Part shown: piece by piece, positions 32,617-40,174 of the stretch
How the letters are laid out: each line of letters starts with the position of its first letter
How positions within the stretch are numbered: position 1 is the first letter of the stretch
NCBI RefSeq assembly: GCF_000759475.1
Contig: NZ_CP009454.1
Span: forward strand, 2,170,001 to 2,234,000
Length of the DNA stretch: 64,000 nt
Direction: 5' to 3'
Source of the DNA: Pantoea rwandensis
GTDB lineage: Bacteria > Pseudomonadota > Gammaproteobacteria > Enterobacterales > Enterobacteriaceae
Program-made: the position numbers and the translations under genes
The notes under the pieces: generated by a model
What the model was told of the DNA's origin: nothing
The model's input: the letters and a program-made list of their open reading frames with translations, nothing else
Database searches by the model: none

Positions 32617-34277
32617 ACGTGACACCCCATACAGCCATGCCCGTGATCTCCGTTGAAAACCTGCGTGTCACCGCCGAGACGGATAAGGGCGAAGAGATCG
32701 ATCTGGTTTCAGATATCCGTTTTACCGTACAAAAAGGCGAAGTGCTGGCGCTGATCGGCGAATCCGGTTCGGGTAAAACCACCATCGCCATGGCGCTGAT
32801 GGGCTATGCGCGCCACGGCTGTCGCATCGCCGAGGGCAACATTCATCTGGCGGGCACCGACGTGCGTAGTCTGTCGCCCGGCCAGCTGCGCGAATTCCGC
32901 GGCAACAAAGTGGCCTACATCGCCCAAAGTGCGGCTGCTTCCTTCAACCCAGGGATGCGTATTCTCGATCAGGTTATCGAGCCGGAGGTGATCCATGGCA
33001 CCATGAAACGCAAAGCCGCCAAAGAGAAGGCGATCACGCTGTTTCGCGAGCTGGCATTGCCGAATCCTGACACCATTGGCGACCGTTTCCCGCATCAGGT
33101 CTCAGGCGGACAGCTGCAACGTCTGATGACGGCCATGGCACTGATTGGCGATCCGGATGTGGTGATCCTCGACGAGCCGACCACGGCACTGGATGTCACC
33201 ACTCAGGTTGAAGTACTGAAAGCGTTTCGCCGTGTGGTGGCACAGCGCGGTGTGACCGCAATTTACGTCAGTCACGATCTGGCGGTGGTGGCGCAGATGG
33301 CGGATCGCATTCTGGTGCTGCTGCGTGGAAAAATGGCCGAGTACGGCTCCACTGAGCGTTTGATTGGCGCACCGCAGGCTGAATATACCCAACTGTTAAT
33401 GGATGCTGCACGCCAGAAAGAGCGAGAAAGCAGCTGGACCTGCGCAGAGGCTGATGTGCAGCCGCTGATGGAAGTGCGCGATCTCAGTGCCGGATATGGC
33501 CCACGTGATAGTGAGGGCAAACCGAAAACGCTGATTCTGCAAGATATCAATCTTAAGCTGTGGAAAGGGCAAGCGATTGGCATTATCGGTGAGTCGGGTT
33601 CGGGTAAAACCACGTTGGCACATGCGATTGCGGGCCTGAATGCCCCGAGCCACGGTCATATTCTGTTTAATGGTCACTACATCAATGGCGACATGCATAA
33701 ACGCCCGGATAACGAACTGCGGCGGATCCAGTATGTGTTCCAGATGGCGGATACCGCGCTGAACCCGGCACACAGCGTGGAACGTATTCTGACTCGCCCG
33801 CTTGTGCTGTTCCACGGTCTGAAAGGGGCCGATCTTGAGCGTCGTTTGCATCAGTTACTGGACCTGGTCAAATTACCGCGCTCAGTGTTGTGGCGCCGCC
33901 CATGGGCGCTGTCCGGTGGGCAGAAGCAGCGTGTGAATCTGGCCCGTGCCCTTGCGGCGGAGCCGGATCTGATTCTGTGCGATGAAGTGACATCGGCATT
34001 AGATACGGTGGTCGCTGCCGCCGTACTGGATCTGATCAGCGAACTGCGTCGTGAGTTGGGGCTGTCGGTGCTGTTTATCAGTCATGATATGCATGCGGTC
34101 CGCGCCGTTTGCGATGATATCGTGGTGATGAAATCAGGCCGTATCGTCACGCAAATTTCCCGCGCTGATTATGATAAGCCGACCAGTGAGCTGTACTTCG
34201 AGCGTCTTAAACGGGCGGTGCCGGAGCTGCGACAGGGTTGGCTGGATGAGCACGAAGAAGTGCTTAAAGCAGAATAA
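32613..34277 (+). CDS. Fused dipeptide-type ABC ATPase (DppD-DppF in one chain)
   Basis: A 554-residue protein with two full ABC domains. The first (about 10-270) has GESGSGKTTIAMALMG, signature VSGGQLQRLMTAMAL and VVILDEPTTALD. The second (about 285-545) has GESGSGKTTLAHAIAG, signature LSGGQKQRVNLARAL and DLILCDEVTSALD, with Glu-Val in place of the usual Glu-Pro after the Walker B. In Dpp/Opp systems these are normally two genes; fusions such as YejF-like proteins are known. It energises the two permeases upstream. It starts in an ATGA overlap. Confidence 0.92.
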   Translation: MNVTPHTAMPVISVENLRVTAETDKGEEIDLVSDIRFTVQKGEVLALIGESGSGKTTIAMALMGYARHGCRIAEGNIHLAGTDVRSLSPGQLREFRGNKVAYIAQSAAASFNPGMRILDQVIEPEVIHGTMKRKAAKEKAITLFRELALPNPDTIGDRFPHQVSGGQLQRLMTAMALIGDPDVVILDEPTTALDVTTQVEVLKAFRRVVAQRGVTAIYVSHDLAVVAQMADRILVLLRGKMAEYGSTERLIGAPQAEYTQLLMDAARQKERESSWTCAEADVQPLMEVRDLSAGYGPRDSEGKPKTLILQDINLKLWKGQAIGIIGESGSGKTTLAHAIAGLNAPSHGHILFNGHYINGDMHKRPDNELRRIQYVFQMADTALNPAHSVERILTRPLVLFHGLKGADLERRLHQLLDLVKLPRSVLWRRPWALSGGQKQRVNLARALAAEPDLILCDEVTSALDTVVAAAVLDLISELRRELGLSVLFISHDMHAVRAVCDDIVVMKSGRIVTQISRADYDKPTSELYFERLKRAVPELRQGWLDEHEEVLKAE

Positions 34278-34289
34278 ACATCACGGCAT

Positions 34290-34355
34290 TCGTAGCGATG
34301 CGATAAATCACATCTCAATGGCGAAACCGCTCGCGCAGCAGATTGCGCCGCTACG
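34290..34355. repeat. REP-like palindrome between ABC and GNAT genes
   Basis: CGTAGCGATGCGATAAATC faces GATTGCGCCGCTACG across a GC-rich loop. It is related to the elements at 25076-25125 and 57236-57315. Confidence 0.55.
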
Positions 34356-34388
34356 TCGCGGGGGCGTTTTACAAGATAGGAGCAACAG

Positions 34389-35234
34389 ATGATCACATTA
34401 CGCGCCATGACGCAGGACGATATTGAACACGGCTATGCCATCACCCAACAGCTCAAGTGGCCGCATCGTCGTGAAGACTGGCAGCAGGCGTTGGCATTGG
34501 GTGAAGGCGTGGTCGCTGAAGAACAGGGCAAATTTGTCGGCAGCGCCTTTGGCTGGCGTTGGGGTGAACACGCCGCCACCATTGGTCTGGTGGTGGTGAA
34601 TCCCAACAGTCAGGGACGCGGCATTGGCAAGCAACTGATGCTGGCCGTGATGGAAAAATTTCCGGATGCCGTGATTCGTTTACATGCGACGGAAATGGGG
34701 CAGGGGCTGTATGAGAAGCTCGGCTTTAAGGTGACGGGCAGCATCCAGCAGCACCAGACACGTGAGCTGGCAGCGGTGCCTGCGGTGAGTATCCCCACCG
34801 GTCTGACGCTGCGTAATGCCGAGGCGAATGACGTCGATCTACTCACCGAATTAGACCATCAGGCTCACGGTATGTGGCGTCCACAGTTGATGCAAACGCT
34901 GATCGCTGACCATCAAACGGTTTTGCTGCAGGACGCGCAGCAGCGGGTGCAAGGGTTTGCCAGCCTGCGACGCTTTGGTCACGGCTGGGCGATTGGCCCG
35001 GTGATTGCCCGCAATATCGAGGTGGCACAGGCGTTAATTGCCGCGCTGATGCAGGGTTTGCGCGGCGAGTTTGTGCGCATCGATACCGATGCGGCTTTGC
35101 CGCTGGCGAGCTGGCTGGAAACTCTGGGATTGGTCAAGGTTGATGCGCCCACCACCATGTATCTGGGAACGCCGTGGTCACCGCAAGCCGGTGAGATGCA
35201 GGCGTTTGGGTTGATGACCCAGGCGATGGCCTGA
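34389..35234 (+). CDS. Tandem GNAT-family acetyltransferase
   Basis: A 281-residue protein with a complete N-terminal GNAT domain: TIGLVVVNPNSQGRGIGKQL, the acetyl-CoA loop, then RLHATEMGQGLYEKLGF. A second, divergent GNAT-like domain spans about 140-281 (LTLRNAEANDVDLLTELDH). Such double proteins often have one catalytic half. It may acetylate an amino compound of the pathway or detoxify an intermediate. AGGAGC precedes the ATG. It heads a four-gene run (GNAT, reductase, M20, gabT) with a TGATG overlap to the next gene. Confidence 0.82.
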   Translation: MITLRAMTQDDIEHGYAITQQLKWPHRREDWQQALALGEGVVAEEQGKFVGSAFGWRWGEHAATIGLVVVNPNSQGRGIGKQLMLAVMEKFPDAVIRLHATEMGQGLYEKLGFKVTGSIQQHQTRELAAVPAVSIPTGLTLRNAEANDVDLLTELDHQAHGMWRPQLMQTLIADHQTVLLQDAQQRVQGFASLRRFGHGWAIGPVIARNIEVAQALIAALMQGLRGEFVRIDTDAALPLASWLETLGLVKVDAPTTMYLGTPWSPQAGEMQAFGLMTQAMA

Positions 35235-36160
35235 TGCATATCGTTTATAAATCGGAAGCCACGCGTGGAGCCCACTGGCAGCGCTGGCTGGCTGAACATG
35301 CACCGGATGTGCAGATGCATATCTGGCCGGATGTGGGTGACGCAGAACAGGTTGAACTGCTGGTGGCCTGGCAACCGCCGGAAGATGTCATGGCGACGTT
35401 CCCTAATCTTAAGGCGCTACTGTCGGTGGGCGCGGGGGCCGATCAGTTTGATCTCAGCCAACTGCCGCCCCATTTGCCGGTGGTGCGCATGATCGAACCC
35501 GGCCTGACGCAAGGCATGGTGGAGTACGTCACCTTTGCCGTGCTGGGGTTGCATCGTGATATGCCGCGCTATTTCCAACAGCAGCGCGCAGCAACGTGGC
35601 AAACGCACCCGATTCGTACCGCCCATCAGCGGCGGGTGGGTGTCATGGGCTTAGGCGAACTCGGCCAGGCATCTTTGCAGCAGCTGGTGTCATTAGGTTT
35701 TGACTGTGCTGGCTGGAGCCGGACACCGCGTGAACTCGAGGGCGTGCGCTGCTGGCATGGCGCCGAGCAACTGGCTGAGTTTCTGGCACACAGCGACATT
35801 CTGGTGTGTTTGCTGCCGTTAACTGACAGCACACGCGGTTTGCTCAACGCTGAACTGTTTGCGCAGTTACCTGCCGGAGCCGCACTGGTACAGGTGGGGC
35901 GTGGCCCGCAGTTAAATCATGACGATCTGCTCACGGCGCTGGCCAGCGGACAATTGAGCGCAGCCGTGCTCGATGTGACCGATCCCGAACCTTTACCGCC
36001 GGAACACCCTTTCTGGCAGCATCCTGCCATCTGGCTCACGCCGCATATTGCCAGCCAGACGCAAACCGATAGCGCAGTGGCGGCGCTGCTCGACAACCTG
36101 CGCCGCTACCAACGCGGCGAACCGATGGTCGGTCTTATCGATCGCAAACGGGGATACTGA
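35234..36160 (+). CDS. 2-hydroxyacid dehydrogenase, GhrA-like
   Basis: A 308-residue NAD(P)-dependent D-2-hydroxyacid dehydrogenase close to glyoxylate/hydroxypyruvate reductase A. It has LLSVGAGADQFD near residue 60, the nucleotide site VGVMGLGELGQASLQQL near 137, LVQVGRGPQLNHDDLL, DVTDPEPLPPEHPFW and the catalytic histidine in LTPHIASQT. It reduces a short 2-oxo acid. The role in this cluster is unclear; a 2-oxo or glyoxylate by-product of the oxidase or aminotransferase is a possible substrate. It is coupled to GNAT upstream by TGATG and separated by one base from the M20 gene. Confidence 0.87.
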   Translation: MHIVYKSEATRGAHWQRWLAEHAPDVQMHIWPDVGDAEQVELLVAWQPPEDVMATFPNLKALLSVGAGADQFDLSQLPPHLPVVRMIEPGLTQGMVEYVTFAVLGLHRDMPRYFQQQRAATWQTHPIRTAHQRRVGVMGLGELGQASLQQLVSLGFDCAGWSRTPRELEGVRCWHGAEQLAEFLAHSDILVCLLPLTDSTRGLLNAELFAQLPAGAALVQVGRGPQLNHDDLLTALASGQLSAAVLDVTDPEPLPPEHPFWQHPAIWLTPHIASQTQTDSAVAALLDNLRRYQRGEPMVGLIDRKRGY

Positions 36161-36161
36161 G

Positions 36162-37301
36162 ATGGAACTGGAACAATTAGTCGCTCTGCGACGGGATCTG
36201 CACGCCCATCCCGAGCTGGGGTATCAGGAAACACGCACCAGCGACATTGTGGCGCAGGTGCTGCAAGAACATGGAATTGAAGTGCACCGTGGCATGGGCA
36301 AAACCGGTGTTGTGGGTGTGCTGAAGCGTGGCAACGGCACGCGCATCATTGGCCTGCGCGCTGATATGGATGCGCTGCCGATGCAGGATAACGGCACCCA
36401 GGCATGGAAAAGTGTGCATGCCAATGTCTGCCACGCCTGCGGTCACGATGGCCATACGGTGATGCTATTAGGTGCGGCTATCCAACTGGCGCAACAAAGT
36501 GATTTTGACGGCACGCTGGTGTTTATCTTTCAGCCGGCAGAAGAGGGGCTCGCCGGCGCGAAAGCGATGATCGATGACGGATTGTTCCAGCGATTTCCTT
36601 GCGATGCAGTATTTGCCCTGCATAACTGGCCCGAACTGCCGCTGGGCGACGTGCAGACGCGACCGGGCGCCATCATGGCAGCGGCGGATCGCTTTGATAT
36701 CACGGTAAAAGGTGGCGGCGGTCATGCCGCACAGCCGCACCTGACGCGCGACACGCTGCTGGCGACCAGCGAGTTGGTGGTGCAACTCAATACGCTGGTG
36801 GCGCGTGCACTTGATCCCTGCGAGCCGGGATTGCTCACGGTGACGCGCATGCAGGGCGGTTTCTCCCACAACATGATTCCAGCAGAAGCCAGTATCACCG
36901 GCACAGTGCGTACATTCAGCCCAGCGGCGCAGGACATCATTGAAAGTCGTTTGCGTGAAATGGCGCAACATGTCACGGCGGCGCACGGCCTGCAGGCAGA
37001 GGTGAGCTATCTGCGCTATTACCCGGCCACGGTCAATCATGCGGGGGCTGCACAAGTGGCGCTGGAGGCTTTGCGCGAGGCGGGCATCCCTGCTGAACAA
37101 GCCAGGCAACCGGCACTGACGTCAGAAGATTTTGCCTTTATGTTGCAGGCAAAACCGGGCGCCTATTTGTGGATCGGGTCGGCAACCAGCCAGCCCTTAC
37201 ACCATTCCTCTTACGACTTTAACGACGCACTGATCCCGCACGGTATTCAGACTTTGACGGCCATCGCCCGCCACGCGCTGCGTGCAGAATTTCCCTGCTG
37301 A
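36162..37301 (+). CDS. M20-family amidohydrolase (hippurate hydrolase-like)
   Basis: A 379-residue metal-dependent amidohydrolase. It opens with RRDLHAHPELGYQETRTSD; metal ligands lie in HACGHDGHTVMLLG (near 92) and FQPAEEGLAGAKAMI (near 127), with the dimerisation segment VKGGGGHAAQPHLTRD and the closing histidine in HHSSYDFND. It cleaves N-acyl amino acids or related amides. ATG at 36162 is preceded by GGGGATACTGAG. In this run it may deacylate an imported N-acyl amino compound before transamination by the gabT product. Confidence 0.88.
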   Translation: MELEQLVALRRDLHAHPELGYQETRTSDIVAQVLQEHGIEVHRGMGKTGVVGVLKRGNGTRIIGLRADMDALPMQDNGTQAWKSVHANVCHACGHDGHTVMLLGAAIQLAQQSDFDGTLVFIFQPAEEGLAGAKAMIDDGLFQRFPCDAVFALHNWPELPLGDVQTRPGAIMAAADRFDITVKGGGGHAAQPHLTRDTLLATSELVVQLNTLVARALDPCEPGLLTVTRMQGGFSHNMIPAEASITGTVRTFSPAAQDIIESRLREMAQHVTAAHGLQAEVSYLRYYPATVNHAGAAQVALEALREAGIPAEQARQPALTSEDFAFMLQAKPGAYLWIGSATSQPLHHSSYDFNDALIPHGIQTLTAIARHALRAEFPC

Positions 37302-37416
37302 TTGGCAGAAGATTTTGAAACGAAATGCCGCTGCTTTGCTGATTACGGCAGCGTGAGAAACCAACGGGTTGCGATACTTGAGCCAACCGAACGTTACGTG
37401 GATGAGGATTTTGAAA

Positions 37417-38733
37417 ATGCAGAATGTCATGGCGGAGCAGCAAGCGTATAGCGATAACGGCCTGTTACTGGATGCACGTGAGCAGAATGTGCCACGTGGT
37501 GTGGTCACCGCGCATCCGTTGGTGATTGAACGGGCAAAGGGCAGTGAAGTGTGGGATGTTGAGGGCAATCGCTATCTCGATTTTGTCGGCGGGATTGGGG
37601 TACTCAACGTGGGTCATAACCATCCGGCAGTGGTGAATGCGGTGACAAAACAGCTTGGGCTGGTGTCACACGCCTGTTTCCAGGTTGTTGCCTATCCGGG
37701 CTATATCGAACTGGCGCAGCGCCTGAATGCGCTGGTGGGTAAAGGTGAAGATTTCAAAAGCGTGTTCTTCACCAGCGGCGCGGAGGCGGTAGAAAATGCG
37801 GTGAAAATTGCCCGTGCGCACACCAATCGCAGCGGCATTATCGCGTTTGACGGTGCCTTCCATGGCCGTACCTTACTAGGCTGTACCCTGACGGGGATGA
37901 GCCAGCCGTATAAACAGAACTTCGGCCCGTTCGCCTCAGAGGTGTATCGCCTGCCTTATCCTAATGCCTTCCATGGCGTCAGCGATGATGACTGCCTGCA
38001 AGCGCTGGAACAGTTGTTCGCCGTGCAGATCCTGCCGGAGCGAGTGGCGGCAATCATCATCGAGCCTGTTCAGGGTGACGGTGGCTTCCTGCCAGCGGGT
38101 GCGAACTTTATGCAAGCGCTGCGTCGCATTACCGAAAAACACGGTATCGTGCTGATTCTCGATGAAGTGCAGACCGGATTTGGTCGTACCGGTACGCTGT
38201 TTGCCTTCGAGCAACTGGGCATTACGCCGGATCTGGTGACAGTGGCGAAGAGTCTGGGTGGCGGTCTGCCGATTTCCGGCGTAGTCGGCAAAGCGGCCAT
38301 CATGGATGCGCCATTGCCTGGCGGTCTCGGCGGCACCTATGGCGGTAACGCTCTGGGCTGTGCGGCGGCGCTGGCGGTGCTGGATCTGCTGGAAAATGAC
38401 AATCTGCTGGCGCGCAGCAATCAGCTGGGTGAACAGCTCAACGCGCGTCTGCAACAGCTGGCGGAGAAGTATGCCTGTATTGGCGAAGTGCGCGGTGTGG
38501 GCTTTATGCAGGCGGTGGAGATCATCGACTTCGAAACCAAACGCCCTGACGCAGCGATGACGCAGAAAATCCTCGACTGCGCCTGCCAGGAAGGTCTGCT
38601 GCTGATCAAATGCGGCCTGCATCGCAACGTGGTGCGCTTCCTCGCGCCACTGGTGACCACAGATTCTCAGTTGGAAGAAGCGTTACATATCTTTGATATT
38701 GCGCTGGCCCGCGCCAGTGGTCGCCTGGGATAA
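37417..38733 (+). CDS. gabT: 4-aminobutyrate aminotransferase
   Basis: A 438-residue class III PLP aminotransferase. Marks are NVPRGVVTAHPL, GGIGVLNVGHNHP, FFTSGAEAVENAVKIAR, AFHGRTLLG, the IIEPVQGDGGF segment, LDEVQTGFGRTG with the PLP-binding aspartate-type pocket, and the catalytic lysine in VTVAKSLGGGLP. It transfers the amino group of GABA to 2-oxoglutarate, giving succinate semialdehyde, the gabD substrate. The length and motifs match GabT, though 5-aminovalerate transaminases look alike. ATG at 37417 follows GAGG by 9 bases. The gap to M20 is 115 bp, so it may have its own promoter. Confidence 0.87.
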   Translation: MQNVMAEQQAYSDNGLLLDAREQNVPRGVVTAHPLVIERAKGSEVWDVEGNRYLDFVGGIGVLNVGHNHPAVVNAVTKQLGLVSHACFQVVAYPGYIELAQRLNALVGKGEDFKSVFFTSGAEAVENAVKIARAHTNRSGIIAFDGAFHGRTLLGCTLTGMSQPYKQNFGPFASEVYRLPYPNAFHGVSDDDCLQALEQLFAVQILPERVAAIIIEPVQGDGGFLPAGANFMQALRRITEKHGIVLILDEVQTGFGRTGTLFAFEQLGITPDLVTVAKSLGGGLPISGVVGKAAIMDAPLPGGLGGTYGGNALGCAAALAVLDLLENDNLLARSNQLGEQLNARLQQLAEKYACIGEVRGVGFMQAVEIIDFETKRPDAAMTQKILDCACQEGLLLIKCGLHRNVVRFLAPLVTTDSQLEEALHIFDIALARASGRLG

Positions 38734-38787
38734 ATCCGGCTTCCTCATTGATATCTCTGGAATTATTGACTCGACCAATGAATGATG

Positions 38788-38820
38788 TGACGTGCGGAAG
38801 TCGCTAGCGCCGTCACGTCA
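38788..38820. promoter_or_regulatory. Inverted repeat before the Lrp-type regulator gene
   Basis: TGACGTGCGG and CCGTCACGTCA form an interrupted palindrome with one bulge, 56 bases before the regulator ATG. It may be an autoregulatory operator or hairpin. Function is inferred. Confidence 0.4.
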
Positions 38821-38875
38821 AAGCGTGATATACCATCGTATCAGCCTGCGCGATTGGTCAACAATGAGGGGTGCT

Positions 38876-39388
38876 ATGAACGGCTTAATGAAACTCGACC
38901 GCATCGACATCAACATCCTGGTGCAACTACAAAAAGATGGCCGTATCAGCAACGTCAATCTCGCCGATGCCGTTGGACTTTCGCCCAGCCCTTGTTTGCA
39001 ACGGGTGAAGCGCCTGGAGCAGGCTGGATTTATTACCGGATATGAAGCCCACATCAATCTGACCAAAATTACCGATTCCGTCACCGTGTTTACTGAAGTG
39101 ACGCTCTCGGGCCATCGCCGCGAAGATTTTATGAAATTTGAAAATGCGGTACGCGATGTGGATGAGCTGATGGAGTGCCACTTGATTACCGGCGGCTACG
39201 ACTATTTGCTGCGCTTTATTACCCGCAGCATTGAGCACTACCAGGAAGTGATTGAGAAGATGCTGGATGCGCAAATCGGCATCGATAAGTACTTCAGCTA
39301 TATCGTGATCAAATCGCCGATAATGAAAAGTAGTGTTCCACTGCGATCGCTGATTGCTAAACATAACTCAGTTGATTTTAGTGTCTGA
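38876..39388 (+). CDS. Lrp/AsnC-family transcriptional regulator
   Basis: A 170-residue regulator. The N-terminal helix-turn-helix is RIDINILVQLQKDGRISNVN, then LADAVGLSPSPCLQRVKRLE; the C-terminal RAM domain has TGYEAHINL, LMECHLITGGYDYLLRF and AQIGIDKYFSYIVIK. Lrp-like proteins sense amino acids and usually control a neighbouring catabolic or transport gene. Placed after gabT and before GNAT-hyuAB, it could control either or both. ATG at 38876 follows GAGGGG; ATG at 38888 is the alternative. Confidence 0.88.
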   Translation: MNGLMKLDRIDINILVQLQKDGRISNVNLADAVGLSPSPCLQRVKRLEQAGFITGYEAHINLTKITDSVTVFTEVTLSGHRREDFMKFENAVRDVDELMECHLITGGYDYLLRFITRSIEHYQEVIEKMLDAQIGIDKYFSYIVIKSPIMKSSVPLRSLIAKHNSVDFSV

Positions 39389-39587
39389 TATCCCCTCATG
39401 AGACCTTCTCCCGTTGTGGGAGGAGGGATCCACTAAGCTTGTGCATTGAAGATACGGGAACATGATTCTCCCCACCCTCAGATCTCATTTTTCGTTTCAG
39501 CTAACCCAGCTATTGTCATGTTGCCCGCCGCATCGATTGGGCGGTTGCTCGCGGGTGGGAGAGAACGGTAATACGCGCTTTGACCCC
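39389..39587. other. Intergenic sequence after the Lrp-type gene
   Basis: No gene. A short hairpin CTCCC-GTTGT-GGGAG near 39408-39424 lies 20 bases after the stop and could be a weak terminator, although no T-run follows. The shared motif at 39588 begins the hyuAB control region. Confidence 0.35.
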
Positions 39588-39616
39588 GCAGCATAAAATT
39601 TCTTCTCTGCCGTAAA
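39588..39616 (+). promoter_or_regulatory. Shared upstream motif of the GNAT-hyuAB operon
   Basis: GCAGCATAAAATTTCTT identical to 23487-23503 upstream of gabD, at an equal distance (122 versus 121 bases) to the start codon, followed by GCC.TAAA. Probably a common operator or promoter. TTTATC near 39623 might be a -10-like element. Confidence 0.5.
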
Positions 39617-39709
39617 TTCCCTTTATCTTTACTGTTCAGGTCGTGGCTTCACGCGCGCCCGGTGCCTGCGTATCCGTACACTCAATTTATCGCTTTACAA
39701 GGAGTTGCC

Positions 39710-40156
39710 ATGACCGCTCTAACCCTTGCCGATCATCAATGGCCGCGCGACGACTTCACCATCTCTACCGAACGTCAGCGCCTTGATATGGATTACATCC
39801 ACCAGCAATTGACAGAGAAGTCTTACTGGGCCAGCGCGCAGTCACGCGCGAAAACCGAGCGCGCATTTGCCGGCTCGTTACCGTTCGGTGTTTATCATCT
39901 TCAGCAACAGATTGGCTTCGCGCGGTTGGTCACGGATTACACCCGATTTGGCTGGCTGTGCGATGTGATGATTGATGAAAACTGGCGGGGTCATGGCCTG
40001 GGCAGCTGGCTGGCAACCTGTGTGCGTGCGCACCCGGAACTGGCCACGGTGCACCGCTGGATGCTTTCAACCAATGATGCCCATCAGCTGTATCAGCGCC
40101 TTGGCTGGCGCGTGGTGCAGGACCCACAAAAACTGATGGAATTTCCTCTCTCCTGA
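39710..40156 (+). CDS. GNAT-family N-acetyltransferase
   Basis: A 148-residue single-domain GNAT. It starts MTALTLADHQWPRDDFTIST; the core has IGFARLVTDYTRFGWLCDVMIDE, then the acetyl-CoA loop NWRGHGLGSWLA and NDAHQLYQRLGWRV. The acceptor substrate is unknown. AAGGAG precedes ATG 39710 by 8 bases. The stop is 18 bp before hyuA, so it is the first gene of the hyuAB operon. Confidence 0.85.
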   Translation: MTALTLADHQWPRDDFTISTERQRLDMDYIHQQLTEKSYWASAQSRAKTERAFAGSLPFGVYHLQQQIGFARLVTDYTRFGWLCDVMIDENWRGHGLGSWLATCVRAHPELATVHRWMLSTNDAHQLYQRLGWRVVQDPQKLMEFPLS

Positions 40157-40174
40157 TAACGGAGCTTGCTCACC

